A DNA stretch of 64,000 bases from Zarea fungicola. Taxonomy: Eukaryota; Ascomycota; Sordariomycetes; Hypocreales; Cordycipitaceae. The position numbers and the translations under genes are program-made. The notes below the pieces were generated by a model. That model saw only the letters and a list, made by a program, of their open reading frames with translations, was not told where the DNA came from and did no database searches. The first letter of the stretch is position 1; the number at the start of each line of letters is the position of its first letter. Positions 24,207 through 35,707 of this stretch are shown piece by piece. The stretch covers positions 1-64,000 of the forward strand of contig FWCC01000242.1 in NCBI GenBank assembly GCA_900169235.1, in the 5' to 3' direction.

Positions 24207-26975
24207 ATGGAGGAAGGCGGTTCAGCAGCGGGACAGTATGCCGCTAGCGCAGGGGGCGAGTCAGACACGTCGTCGGTCAGCGCATCGCCATCGGGGCAGC
24301 TTTACGGCGGTGGTGCGTCTACTTCAGGTGGTGGCGATGAGGGTGGCACGCCGGGGACGGCAGGAGGAGGAGGAGGTACACTAGGATCACCACTTGTTGC
24401 GGGCACTGTCGCGGCGGCAACGGCGGATGGCATCGACCCAAAGAAGCTCCGCGCGTGCGAGGCCTGCCGCGGTCTAAAGGTGCGCTGCGAGCCGGATCCC
24501 AATGAGGGGCCGTGTAAACGATGCAAAAAGGCTGGTCGAAGCTGCGTCGTGACGGCACCGACAAGGAAGCGCCAGAAGAAGACGGACAGCCGTGTGTCGG
24601 AGCTGGAGAAGAAGATTGATGCCTTGACAGCCAGTCTCCAGGCGAGGACAGGGGGTGTACCACCACAGCAACACAACCATAATGCCGCAGATAGGGCGAG
24701 TGCTGTTAGTGGAGGTCCTTCGCGGCCAGGATCGTACGGCGGCCATCAGAATAGAGGCCAGGAACATCGCAACTGGGAAACGGAAATAGCTCCATGGGAT
24801 AGTAACCGGCCCCCGGACCAGGACAGTCCCTTTCAGCAGCTCATTTCTATGGCGGGCCGCAAGCGCAAGGCCATGGAGGGGTCGGAGCATCCACAGGACG
24901 GCAGCGGCAGCCAACAAGGAGGCTACGCGGCAAATAATAGACACGCCACTAAGATACCAGACGACGACGGACGACCTTCTGCCGCGGCCGCATCAGTCGG
25001 CTGGCCCGCGTACACTTCTCGCGCCGCAGACGGAGACGCTGTCGACCGCGGCCTTGTGCCAATGGAGCTTGCTGCGCGACTTTTCTCGCGATACAAGACG
25101 CAAATGGTGCGACACCTGCCCGGCGTGGTCTTCCCTCCGAGCACCACCATTGCCGAGCTGCGCCGGACCAAGCCTATTCTGTTCCTGGCCATCATGGCGG
25201 CCGCGTCAGGCGAGGACCACGCGCTGCAGCGGGTGCTGCAAAAGGAGCTCATGCAGATTTTTGCGCAAAAAATTATCGTAACGGGCGAGAAGACGATGGA
25301 GCTGGTGCAGGCGTTAATCGTCGCCGTTATATGGTACTGGCCACCGGAGTACTTTGAGGAGCTCAAGTTCTACCAACTTATCCACATCGCTGGCGTCATG
25401 GCGATTGACATTGGCCTAGGACGCAAGGGCAATGCTCGCAATCGGCGGAACGCCGGCATGGCGACGACGGGCACGCCTGCTAGCTTTGCCTGGCGCGGCG
25501 ATCCATCTCGGAAAGTGCCGCCGCCGGACCCGACGAGCCTTGAGGCGCGCCGCACGTGGTTGACATGTTACTACCTGGCGGCTAACACCGCCATGTCGCT
25601 GCACAGGCCAAATCTGATTCGCTGGACGTCGTTCATGGCTGAGTCGATGGAGGTGCTTGAGACAAACCCCGACGCCGCGCCGACGGATAAATACTTCTGC
25701 CACCTAGTCTGGACACACCAGTTGGGGGAGCAGATTGGCACGCAGCTGTCCATGGATGATCTGGACACGGTGGTGGACATTGCCGACGCCCGGACACAGT
25801 ACGCTTTGCGCGCACTCGAGCGCGACCTCGAGCGGTATCGTGCTGGCGTGCCTCGGGAGCGCCAACAAGCAACGCTGCGCATCAGCTTCGACCTGCTCAA
25901 CCTATTCATGCACGAGACGGTGCTGCACGTTGATGCCCACTCCGATGAAGGCACAGGTTTCAACACTGAAAACCTCCAAGATGGACTCATGCGTGAGGCG
26001 GAACCGCTCTCGGCGCAGCATATCAACGCCCTCACATCGTGCCTGACGGCGATCAATGGCATCTTTGAGACCTTTTTGGGCCTAGAGATTGAGAGCATCC
26101 GGTGCCTGCCCGTATTTAACTTTGTGCGCGTGGCGTATGCGGTGGTTGTATTAATGAAGATGTACTTTTCCGCATCGACAGTCGGGAGTGATTTCGGACA
26201 AGTGTTTACGCGGGAGAGCATGCGCGTGCAGCAGCATTTGGATGCACTGCTGGAAAAGTTTCGCGCGACGGCGGCGGATGATAAGTGCAGGCCGGCGAGC
26301 AAGTTTCTGGTCGTCCTGGCCATGCTGCGAAGTTGGTTTGTCAAACAGGGCAAGACGGACGCGGCGCCTGGCACGGCGAGTAGCAGCACCACCAGTGCAC
26401 AGGATGCCCACAGGAGGAGCGGCACGAGCCAGCAAACGCTGCCTCAGCAGCAGCATCAATATCATCAGCAGCATACACCGATGCAGGCCCAGACTGCCAA
26501 CACTCCGCTCCAGCTCCTCTCCGAAGTGGCCACCAGCGGTGACCCGAGCAGCAACAACAACGGCGGCGCACCGCCCTTTGTGTACTACCGCCAACCCGCG
26601 CAACCGTTCTTCCACGACAGCGGCAACACGGGCGGCGCCGCGACATCGAGCAGCGGCGCCGCGGCAGAAGCTAGCTCCAGCGCCGGGCCCATGATGGGCG
26701 GCAGCAGCAGCGAAACGGCGGCCGCGTCCAACGCCACCCTCTTCCCGCCTTGGATTACCGAGGCTATGTTGGGCAATGGCGGCTTTGACGGCGTCGAGTT
26801 CCCCACGGCGTCCCTGGGCATTGGCGCAGCCGACGGGTTCGAAGGCCCACGGGGAGCAGCGGGAGCAGGGGGCGCAGGTATGGGCGGCGTGGCGGGCACA
26901 AACAGTATGACGAATGATCAGTTTTGGACGGACATGTTTCAAGGGATACCGGATCCCAACATGTTTACGTTTTAA
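24207..26975 (+). CDS. Zn2Cys6 fungal transcription factor
   Basis: Predicted 922 residues, single exon. A Gly/Ser/Ala-rich N terminus precedes a binuclear zinc cluster at residues 84-113 with the spacing C-x2-C-x6-C-x8-C-x2-C-x6-C (C-E-A-C-R-G-L-K-V-R-C and G-P-C-K-R-C). A basic linker (T-R-K-R-Q-K-K-T) and a short coiled-coil dimerisation helix (S-R-V-S-E-L-E-K-K-I-D-A-L) follow. The middle (about 280-600) is the helical fungal-specific regulatory domain. The C-terminal third is Gln/His- then Gly/Ala/Ser-rich and acidic at the end, as in activation domains. The zinc-cluster-plus-linker sequence resembles the War1/WarA weak-acid-response group as I remember it, but that is only suggestive, so no symbol is given. 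The last gene-sized block on + before a convergent neighbour. Confidence 0.9.
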   Translation: MEEGGSAAGQYAASAGGESDTSSVSASPSGQLYGGGASTSGGGDEGGTPGTAGGGGGTLGSPLVAGTVAAATADGIDPKKLRACEACRGLKVRCEPDPNEGPCKRCKKAGRSCVVTAPTRKRQKKTDSRVSELEKKIDALTASLQARTGGVPPQQHNHNAADRASAVSGGPSRPGSYGGHQNRGQEHRNWETEIAPWDSNRPPDQDSPFQQLISMAGRKRKAMEGSEHPQDGSGSQQGGYAANNRHATKIPDDDGRPSAAAASVGWPAYTSRAADGDAVDRGLVPMELAARLFSRYKTQMVRHLPGVVFPPSTTIAELRRTKPILFLAIMAAASGEDHALQRVLQKELMQIFAQKIIVTGEKTMELVQALIVAVIWYWPPEYFEELKFYQLIHIAGVMAIDIGLGRKGNARNRRNAGMATTGTPASFAWRGDPSRKVPPPDPTSLEARRTWLTCYYLAANTAMSLHRPNLIRWTSFMAESMEVLETNPDAAPTDKYFCHLVWTHQLGEQIGTQLSMDDLDTVVDIADARTQYALRALERDLERYRAGVPRERQQATLRISFDLLNLFMHETVLHVDAHSDEGTGFNTENLQDGLMREAEPLSAQHINALTSCLTAINGIFETFLGLEIESIRCLPVFNFVRVAYAVVVLMKMYFSASTVGSDFGQVFTRESMRVQQHLDALLEKFRATAADDKCRPASKFLVVLAMLRSWFVKQGKTDAAPGTASSSTTSAQDAHRRSGTSQQTLPQQQHQYHQQHTPMQAQTANTPLQLLSEVATSGDPSSNNNGGAPPFVYYRQPAQPFFHDSGNTGGAATSSSGAAAEASSSAGPMMGGSSSETAAASNATLFPPWITEAMLGNGGFDGVEFPTASLGIGAADGFEGPRGAAGAGGAGMGGVAGTNSMTNDQFWTDMFQGIPDPNMFTF

Positions 26976-27841
26976 AACCAAAGGGGGCGAAGAAAGTCAT
27001 TAAAATGACTGAAGAAATGCTTTTTTTAATCACTACGGCAAATTTGTCCGGCGCTATGTACAGCACAAACAGACTACATTCAATTTGAGATGTATACAAA
27101 CTTGTTTGCGTACACTACTATTCAGCAGGCAGCGGTGTTGGGAATATTCTTTGCCTCCTTCGTTTATTTGAGAGGACTACATGTACACTACATCAATTGC
27201 TTTGGCTTCATGAAACAAAAATGGCTGGCGTATGGAGGCGTTGCTATATATATACATGGAATACACGACGGCTATATATATGTGGGACAAGGGCGATTAT
27301 GGAGTTTGGAGACGTTACGCGTACATTAACGATCATGCTGCAAATATAAATCCTTTAAAAGACAAATGCGGATTTACCTAGTAAACTGCAATTAAAATTA
27401 TGTATTGTGAGGTGAGCTGCATTCACGCTATCAGGTTTCATCTTAACATGTGAGACTTCTGTCTCGATTCAGTAAATTGAATAGGTCCATTCTGCAGAAC
27501 TACCTCTGGTAGCAAATATATCTTCGCAACGCCGTCCCAAAAAAAAGGGATTTATTTAAAAAGCTGACAAACGGGTAGTGTATATATAGATATACATTGT
27601 CCACTTCCTTAAAAAAGTCCATTCATAAAATCGCACTGCAAACCGGGCCAGTCTTGTCTGCTATTTTTTCCCACCTGGGGTGTGATTCCAAGTCAAATGT
27701 CCCAAGAAACAAACAAACAGAAAAAGCGGAAAACCATCATTGGCAATACGGAAAATCAAACGTTTCTGGTAGTGGCCGACTTGGGCCGATAAATAGTAAT
27801 ACATGAACCTGAAGCCATGTGTCGTAAATGTGAGAGTATAT

Positions 27842-27876
<35 letters not shown>

Positions 27877-28192
27877 CTCGTAAAAAGCCGTCTCTCCCTG
27901 AGACGGCGTAATGCCATCGCTCAACAAAGGGAAGTGAAAAAAATCGCATTTCTGCCCGACAAAGGCAGCTGAGAAAAAAAAAAAAAAACAAACAAACATG
28001 TTTTTTGTAACATTTTGTGTCGCGCGCCGTAGAAACCGCCAAACATGTGCAATGAGATTTTGTGCTCGAGCTGTCCGTCAAACCCCTGACATTTCCGGAA
28101 GTAAAAATCAAAGATCAATCGCCAGTACCAAAAAAAAAAACAAGAATATGTAAAAATCGAAGCAATATTGACCAAGATCAACTCCAAAGAAT
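26976..28192. other. Convergent intergenic region, 1.2 kb
   Basis: Holds the 3' UTRs of the Zn2Cys6 gene (+) and the low-complexity protein gene (-), a TG microsatellite and A-runs near 27974-27988 and 28130-28140. No gene supported. Confidence 0.5.
27844..27873. repeat. GT dinucleotide microsatellite, 15 units
   Basis: Uninterrupted GT repeat. It lies in the convergent intergenic region and probably falls in or near a 3' UTR. Such tracts vary in length between isolates. Confidence 0.95.
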
Positions 28193-29071
28193 CTAGTCCA
28201 TGTAAAAGTCGCCCTTGAGAATTCTCTCTTGAAAGGCATCGGGTTTGGGCTTTTCCTGTCTGGGGGGCATGGGAGGAGGAGCTTGGTTCGGAGGCGAGAC
28301 CATTTCGGAGACGGATCTGGTGCGGTCATGAGGCATTCTGGGAGAGCCAGAGCCGAGCGAAAAGGAAGGGCGGGCTCCCGAGACGGAGCTCTCTGCGCGC
28401 GATCTCAACTGTTCGGACCAGTTGAAGCCTTGCTGGTCTGCTCGAGAATTTGCATAGTCAGAAGGGGCTCTTTTGTGCATGGTGAAGCTTGCCTGTGGTA
28501 GAGAAGACGACAGGACGTTGCTTGGCCGGCGTCCCGAGGCGGACCAGCCAGCCGAGGCAGCCATGGGAGGAGACTTGTTGGTAGAGGGACGGCGACCGAG
28601 GAGGGACTGAGGGTGGGTAGACTGGGGCTGCTGGTTGAGGGACGGAGGAGTGGTTGGGTTTGTATTACCATTGCCAGGGCTGCCAGAAGGGCGATATCCC
28701 CTCATGGTGGAAGAGCCGGCCGAGGACCCAAAGCTCATGCGCCGGGTGAAGGGTGTAGTGGGAGCGGTCCTAACGCTTCCCGAAGCAAGGTCATCGTCCT
28801 CAACAGCCGATTCGTCAATCGAGCCCGAGTTTGAGTTTGTTGAGACGCTCTCGCGTCGCATAAAGCTGGCATTGTTGGTGGGGGAGCTGCCGGAGAGACC
28901 GATGGTGGTGACAGAGAGGCGCCGACCGCGGGGGTCCGTCAGGCCTGGAGCACCAGGCATAGGCGGGACGGTGCTGTTGGAGGGGCCACGCTGGAAGAGG
29001 TTGGAGAGGGCGGCTTGCGTGATGGAGCTGCGGCGGTGGGCAATGCCGGTATTAGGAGTGTTTTCGGACAT
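28193..29071 (-). CDS. Fungal low-complexity Ser/Pro-rich protein
   Basis: Predicted 292 residues, single exon. No catalytic domain is visible. The N terminus (R-R-S-S-I-T-Q-A-A-L-S-N-L-F-Q-R) looks like a conserved amphipathic segment. The remainder is Ser/Pro/Asn-rich with many R-R-x-S or R-x-x-S sites (R-R-L-S, R-R-E-S, R-R-M-S, R-R-P-S), which fit phosphorylation by PKA-like basophilic kinases. It ends with a compact motif I-L-K-G-D-F-Y-M-D. Fungi-wide proteins with this build exist, but I cannot name the family or role. The start is the ATG at 29071, directly after a leader rich in CT dinucleotides. The upstream in-frame extension was rejected because it has no conserved features and reads through that leader. 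Confidence 0.75.
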   Translation of the reverse strand: MSENTPNTGIAHRRSSITQAALSNLFQRGPSNSTVPPMPGAPGLTDPRGRRLSVTTIGLSGSSPTNNASFMRRESVSTNSNSGSIDESAVEDDDLASGSVRTAPTTPFTRRMSFGSSAGSSTMRGYRPSGSPGNGNTNPTTPPSLNQQPQSTHPQSLLGRRPSTNKSPPMAASAGWSASGRRPSNVLSSSLPQASFTMHKRAPSDYANSRADQQGFNWSEQLRSRAESSVSGARPSFSLGSGSPRMPHDRTRSVSEMVSPPNQAPPPMPPRQEKPKPDAFQERILKGDFYMD

Positions 29072-32000
29072 GGCGGATGGGAGAGGATGAGAAGAGAAGA
29101 GAGAGAGAGTGTGTGTTTTGATATTGCGGTGTTGGAGATAACAGAAGGCGCCCAGGAGCTTGCTTGGAGCTTGTGACAGACGGTGGGCGTTGACAGAAGT
29201 GGGCTCCGCTTTCCGACAACGCCAGAAGCGCAAGTGAGCTGACGTTTGCAGGTTGCGTGAATAAGCTGCCAGTCAAGAGTGGAGAGGTTTGTGGTGATGG
29301 AAATAAGGAGATGAATAAGGTCCCGATGGAAGAAAAAAAAAATGGTAAAAAGGAGAGACGAAAGCGATGGCAAGAGAGCAGGAGTGTGAGAGAGGGGAAG
29401 GACGGAAGGTAGTGGTGTGCCAGTGGCCGTAGTGTTATATAATAAGACGACGGACAGCAAGCAGTTGACAGAGAGAGTGACCAGTTTGACGGGTGTCGGC
29501 AACAGGCAGGCAGTGGAGTGGATAAGAGAAGAGTACTCTAGTTGAATCAACTGCGGACTGAACGGGAATAGCGTGACAAGGATTGTGAATGTATGAAGTG
29601 TGGGAGAGGGTAAAAGAGGAGGCTTGATATTCTGTGGATGGATGTGTGAATGAAGGTGGTGTGGAATTGGATGGAAAGGTGGTGATGGGCACAGGCAGTG
29701 TTTGTTGAATGCACGCAAGCCGATGCGAGTATGCCGGTAAGCGCCTGGGGGTAACAGATGGGCAAGCTACAGGGCCAGTGTGCTGTACTTACCTGCCGTC
29801 CCGACCCTACCGTACCTGTAAATTAGCAGTGCAAATTAGGTGGGTGGCAAATTGCACCATTGAAGCGCTGTCGGTTCCCCCAAATAAACCCAAAATAAGG
29901 CCCTGAAAGGCCGCTAGCAAACCAAAAGCACAGACCACGGGTGCCGCCGACGCCGGAGCCCGCTCAATGTCCATTGCCATGTCCAATGTAACCAGTAACG
30001 CCCGGTACTTGAAGTATTTGCTGTACTGGGGTTACTTAGCGCTGTGGAGCGTGGAGTTTTCATCTCGATTGTGCAATTAGTCCTGCATTCAGGGAGGTCA
30101 AGGCTGTGATGCCGTCCTACGCACCACTATTCATCCCATCTCCTCTGCCACAATCTAGTCGTAGGAACTTGAGCAATTCTAATATGGCAGGTTGCGTCCC
30201 CTGTTGCCTTGATGTGTCACAAGTCATTTGCATCTTTCTGGAGGCGAGGGGTGGACACGATGGCCAGTGGGAACTGTAGATATCAGTCCGCCAATTCACC
30301 GCAGAGATACCAAGCTTTTAAAGATCCCCAGGGCTTGTGAGCCATCAAATTAACGATATAAAAGGGGCTGCTCTGCCTTGTCTTGGAATTTATTGCACCC
30401 TTGTCAAGCAGTCGCTTCGTTGATTTTCTTTGTGACGTCGGAGATTTGGACCCTGGCAAATGACCAAGACAAATACCCCCCAGTCCTCCATTTCCATTAC
30501 TATAGTCTCTAGCTGCAATGGGTAGCAGAACAGGGGTTGCAGGACATTTCAAGAGTCTGTTCTTGGCATGTATGTATGCAGAGTAATATTTCAATTTACT
30601 GCAAGGCACCTTGACGTGGGAGGCTGCCACCTCCTGCTTCGAAGGCATGCCCCTCCTAAACCCTGTCTCATCATGACGAAAACGGACAGAGAGTGTGTCT
30701 CTTAATCTACCAAATAAAGTAGCGTGGCTACAGATGGCCAATAAACAAAACGCTGACAGGGCAGAAAAGAAATTAGCGTGCTCAACAAAATGGCCTAAAT
30801 TATTTTTGTTGTTTCTTTTGCTTTATTTTATCAATCTACTTGTACGTGGCCGTTGCCGTGTGTCTTACCTGCGCCTGCCCCATCTGCCCATCCTGGCGTT
30901 TTGTGGCTGTTTGTGGTACCGCAACTACATGCATGTGTATGTGCAGAAGCCGGTAAGCTTGAGTGACAAGGGAGAAAAGACCGTGGACGAGTGTGCTTGA
31001 TTGCTTGGCGAATTCAACGGGCAGATGTTTGTGCAGCTTCATAACCCCCAGTCTCATCACGACAGCAAAGGGGCCGAGACGTATCCTCGAACTGTCGATC
31101 ACGCAAAGCTTGTTTGCACCTGGCTATCAGTGACGTAGGTACCTGTAGGACCCTGATGCGGGGGAGCTTGTAGTGAAGATGTATCTTTATTGGTATCTAT
31201 GCTGACAAGATACGACCTAGGCACAAATTAATTTAGCGTCTGTTTATACTGGGTAAACCAGTACACTGGGGCAACAAAGGGCCGCCGCGATCGGTGGGGC
31301 GCCGTCTTTCAGTGGGCAGCTGCCCCGAATCCACAGGCAGGCTGCGGCCCAGAGATGCTCTAACAAGAAAAAGGACGACAGGAGTCCCCGGCTCGCCCGG
31401 CTCAGTAATCATGCTCCAGTGTTTGTAACAAGACAGAAGACAGAAGACAGATTAGAAGAGACTTGGTACAGTGTGCAGCGCTTCCACTCTCCATCCTGTG
31501 ATGCTGCTTCGTCCCCTGCCCGTGACTGCCTAGTGGTAATCTCTCCACCATTCACCTAGACCTAGTACTCCGTAGATATATTCCTCTCGTCGTCGGCAGC
31601 ATATATAAAACAATTAGCCGCTGCTAAACAACAGGTCATAACCTCCTCCGACTCATTATAATTTCTGGACTCCATCCGGCCTTTCACAGCGCCTTGCCCT
31701 CAGGCCATCTACTGTGGTCCGGAGCCCTCGACAACTCCGCTCAAGATCTGCTCTGGCAGCCCAATCCCCGCTTTCGCCCAGGGTTTACCACAGATTCAAC
31801 ACTCCCACATTTGGGCCGGTCGCACCCTGTCAGCCCACTCGGACCTCTGCCAGCACCACTCTGCGTCATCTTCGAAAGACGTGCCATGTGCCGTTATCCA
31901 GCCCTCCAAGCCATCTCCGACTGCTCCGCCCCGAATGGTAGACGTTCCCTACCAGATGAATACCTGGCCTCTTGAACTTCTTCGTGCGTTGCAGAGCGGA

Positions 32001-33451
32001 ACTACGCTTTGCCATTTGATAACTAGAGACCAATTCGTTACTGTCTGCCGTCAATACGTAGCTTTCCACTACCGGCCCCCGCATCAGCATATCATTTTAA
32101 CCAGCCCACCATCGTACCATCTCCCCGCAAAAGATAAGGCTTACCGGCTACGTTCCAGCAACCCCAGAATAGCTTTCAAAGCTCCAGCTAAATACCTACC
32201 ACACACATGCAAAAGCTAAATCTAGAATTACATACCCCCTCTCATTTCAACCTAGCCTTTAGCACTAGTGTTACCACTCAACCAATCACCTCGACGGTCT
32301 TCTGAAGGGTGGCTGGCTAACAAAAGCGCCCAACTTCGCACAGTTTAAGACCTGGCAAACCCATGCTAACAACAGCTGGGCTCTGCGCCACAGATTCGTT
32401 GCTCAAGAAGAGAAAACCATTAGACCCGTACCGTATTCCGTGCGCTCACCTAATAATTGCCACTTGCGCTAGGAGACGTGGCTCGCATTGCCATGCCACT
32501 TTGCGGGGGTGGTCACAGATAGACCAAGAGGCTCTCTGGGCTAGTAGCTATGCATGGCGATGGAAACTTTCCCCAGAAACCGCACAGACCAAGAGGGCCT
32601 TCCCCGCCGCCTACACGCGCCATGTAATCTTGTTGACTGAGAGCTTCCTAGATGTTGGAGCAATACTGGGGCCTAGAAGCTCTAGTCGTTGTGCTCTGGC
32701 CCATGCTTAACCGTACTAAAGTCTTGAAATGTGATGGGCTATCTTGGAGAAGAAAAAAATGTATGAGCTGAGCAAGGAATGCTGAACCAAGCCAGCAGGC
32801 ACATGCGCAAAACCCAAATGCCGTGCTGCACCAGCACTTGTGCAACAACGTTGCCATGCCTGCCGCCTTACCCAAATGCACGATCAAGGATAGTCAATCA
32901 ATGGTAGTTGGCCAGATAAGAGCTACATAAACTGACCAAATGCTACATATTCCATTGGACGCAAAACTCGCTACCGGCTCGTCCTCGGGTCTTCCGCCGA
33001 GAGACAGGCAGCCCGACCCCGCAAATCTGCCAAGTAGGGCCGCCTGCATAAGCAGCTCCCGTATGAGTATGTACCAATATTGGCATTGTTTGTGACGCTA
33101 CCTGTCAACTCTTGCCATCTCGCTCTTAATTGCGATAATGAATCCCGAATAGCCATAAGCTCTTGGTCCTTGAGTTGTAATTAATACCTAGATCTATAAG
33201 AGCCATGCCAGGTCTTATTAGTTTGATGTAGACAGAACGTATTGTGTATAGCTCGCAGTTCGGCAAACTCCAGATTTCGTAATGCATTACAGCGCCCGCA
33301 CAAATCAGAAACTGTAACTCTAGCGATCATCAGTGTAGTGACAACGCAGCTGCCAAAGCGATGCCGCAGGTGAAAAAAAAGACTTGACAAAAATAGACAT
33401 AAAAACGAGAAAAAGAAATGCTAATACATGGTATTAAAAACGGTCATTGTA
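29072..33451. other. Intergenic region, 4.4 kb
   Basis: The left 650 bp are CT-rich on the minus strand and fit the promoter and leader of the gene at 28193-29071. The right 300 bp is the 3' flank of the metalloprotease gene. Between them no frame has clear motifs. The stretch 31690-32710 (+) has stacked frames of 112 and 115 codons and is discussed under findings as a possible orphan gene or relic. Confidence 0.45.
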
Positions 33452-35211
33452 TCACCTGGCACAGCTTGACAGCCTTCGCCCACCACAAAGTCCACATACA
33501 CCACAGTCGCCCGCATTCATGTACCCCGTCTCGCTGCACGACGTGCTGCCGCATTGCCAGGACCCAAGTACTGCTTCCGGTCGCAAAACGTTGGCACAGG
33601 CGGCGCACAAGAGTGCCGCGGCGTCATTGTCCAGTGAACAGAGCGGACACTTACCGGCAGCTCGTGTAGTGGAGAGTCCACCCAGTGCATAGGTTGATGC
33701 TATTGTGTCTGTTTTTGCAGTTTTCATGGCTGGCGCAGTAGCAACTGCTGCGTCTCCTGTTCCTGCGTTTCTTGTTGCTGGTGGAAGACGACGAATAGTA
33801 ATAGATGGCCTTGCTGTTGTCGTAGACACTGGCGGCCAACCGAATGATCTGGTGGGTTTGGATGGCGGCTGGACAGCATCCCGGATATGTGGAATGTCGT
33901 GTAACCGCAATGGCCGTGATGGGCCCAGATCGGCTGTCGCAGGCAACGAAGAGGAAGCTTGCAGGGTCCTGATCGTGCCACGGGGACCTGTGTTTGTACC
34001 AATGTCTGTCTCGCCCTTGATGATCCGCGGCGGGGAGCTAGCAGCTTCATCACCGGCACTGCCCGCACCATTCTCGCGCTCAGATTTGGCCACTACCGCC
34101 ACCGGCGGCGGCGGCTGACAGAATACATTCCGTAGCTCATCCAGTTCATTTCTTGCCGAGGGATCATTCGCATCCTCATCTTCACATACTTTGACAAGTG
34201 CTCGACCATCTTTATCCTTCATCTTGGTCCCGTCCAGATCCAATGCCTCTATCGTGCCATCATCCTCTTCTTCGTAATCACTTCCACTCGCCGTTTCATC
34301 CTCATCGAGGTCCACAACCTGTCCTTCTTCCTTTTTCAATGGAAGCTCCTCCCCATCCTCCTCAGCAGCCTTTTGCTTGCCAAACCGCGCCAGCGCCGCC
34401 GCAGCACGCAGTTCCCTCCCTCGACCGCTCCCCGCCACCCTCGGTTTCCCTTTCGTCTTCTTCCCACCCTCGAGCTTCACCTTTTCCCCATCATCCGCTC
34501 CCAATGCCACGCCGTGCACGCCAAATTTCTTCGCAATCCGCCTCTCCTTTTGTTCCTTCCAAGATACCTTTGGTTTCCTTTTCCGTGCCCCCTGTCGTCT
34601 GGATCGATACGTGCCACCACACAGATGCTGCGGCAGCGGCTCCCCCTCCGTGATTGTATTCCGCCCATACCAGTCTCCTGAACCCAGCGCCGCGCCGCGG
34701 CCCCAGATCCCCTCTCCCGTGTAGCCTTTTGACCACAGCGCCGTCATGGCCGCCGCGTAGTCATTCCGAATCGCCCAAAACGCACGCGAGTGGTTCATTT
34801 GCGTGCAGTGAGCGAGCTCATGCATCATGACCATTTGCACGTACCGAAAGGGAAGCCATCGGTGTGGTGGGCGGGCTGACTTGAGGACGAGCTGAATCAC
34901 CTCGCCGGCGTTGAAGTTGCGGCCGACAAATTCACGGTTGGGTTCATACTCCTCAAGCGTGACCACAGAAAGGTGATGTTGCTTCATGATGGGGACTGTA
35001 TTGGTGAAGAAGAAAAAAAAAGGAGATCCTGCTTAGCCAGAGCAAGCGGAATGCGTCAATGATAGATGCGATACATACGGCATTGTGCGGCGATTCTTTC
35101 AAGAAACTTTTCCGCCAGCTGGGAATCAGGGCCTGGTAAAGGCTTTATGAATACTATATTCGGATTCGGCTGCGTGCGCCGCGCGTTGAGCCGTTGGATG
35201 CCTACCGGCAT
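33452..35211 (-). CDS. WSS1: WLM-domain metalloprotease, Wss1/SPRTN type
   Basis: Predicted 558 residues, two exons (35079-35211, 33452-34995). The N-terminal WLM domain (about 1-180) carries the zinc-protease motif H-E-L-A-H-C-T-Q-M-N-H at residues 103-113 (two His plus Glu, third His downstream). Wss1-type proteases cleave proteins covalently trapped on DNA and act with Cdc48 and SUMO. A basic linker (K-K-T-K-G-K, S-R-R-Q-G-A-R-K-R-K) would suit DNA binding. The acidic middle contains V-V-D-L-D-E-D-E, a good SUMO-interacting motif. The C terminus has Cys pairs in RanBP2-like zinc-finger spacing (C-P-L-C...C-A-A-C, then W-Q-C-G and C-G-V-C-G-L-C). The first exon begins M-P-V-G-I-Q-R-L-N and matches the family N terminus. 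Confidence 0.9.
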
Positions 35212-35707
35212 GGGGAACGTCAAAGAACCTCAAGAGTTTGATATATGGTTTTCTCAATGGTACAACGTGAGATTTATGGACTGTACATGAGTTTTAGATC
35301 TGCATAAGGAGTAAGAACAAAAAATCTTCGTCAAAATTATGGATTCCGTGATTTTGACAGTGTCATTGATGGTTCGCTAGAAGGAAAGTGTGAAGCATTG
35401 AGTGATCGTGAATTATATCACGACCGCACGTGACGCTAGGTGGTTTGCAGTCATAGGTGGGCAAATCAGTAGCCGCGCCTTGGCTCTACCTGAGTCTATA
35501 CTTATTAGCTGGAATTCACGGGCAGTGCATAATTACTTGTTGAGTATCTGGTCAATTAATCATTTCAACAGTTTATTTGGAAAAGCTGTCTAAAGTTCGC
35601 TAGTAATGCTTGGTCTCCAACTCGGACCATCAGAAATGCTAATATGCTAAATGCCATTGATATGCTCGCTAAAGTTCGAAAGAAAAAAAAAAGTCAAATG
35701 CCTCTAA
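35212..35707. other. Intergenic region
   Basis: 496 bp between the metalloprotease start and the sulfate permease stop (both genes on minus). It holds the promoter of the former and the 3' UTR of the latter. Nothing else seen. Confidence 0.5.
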
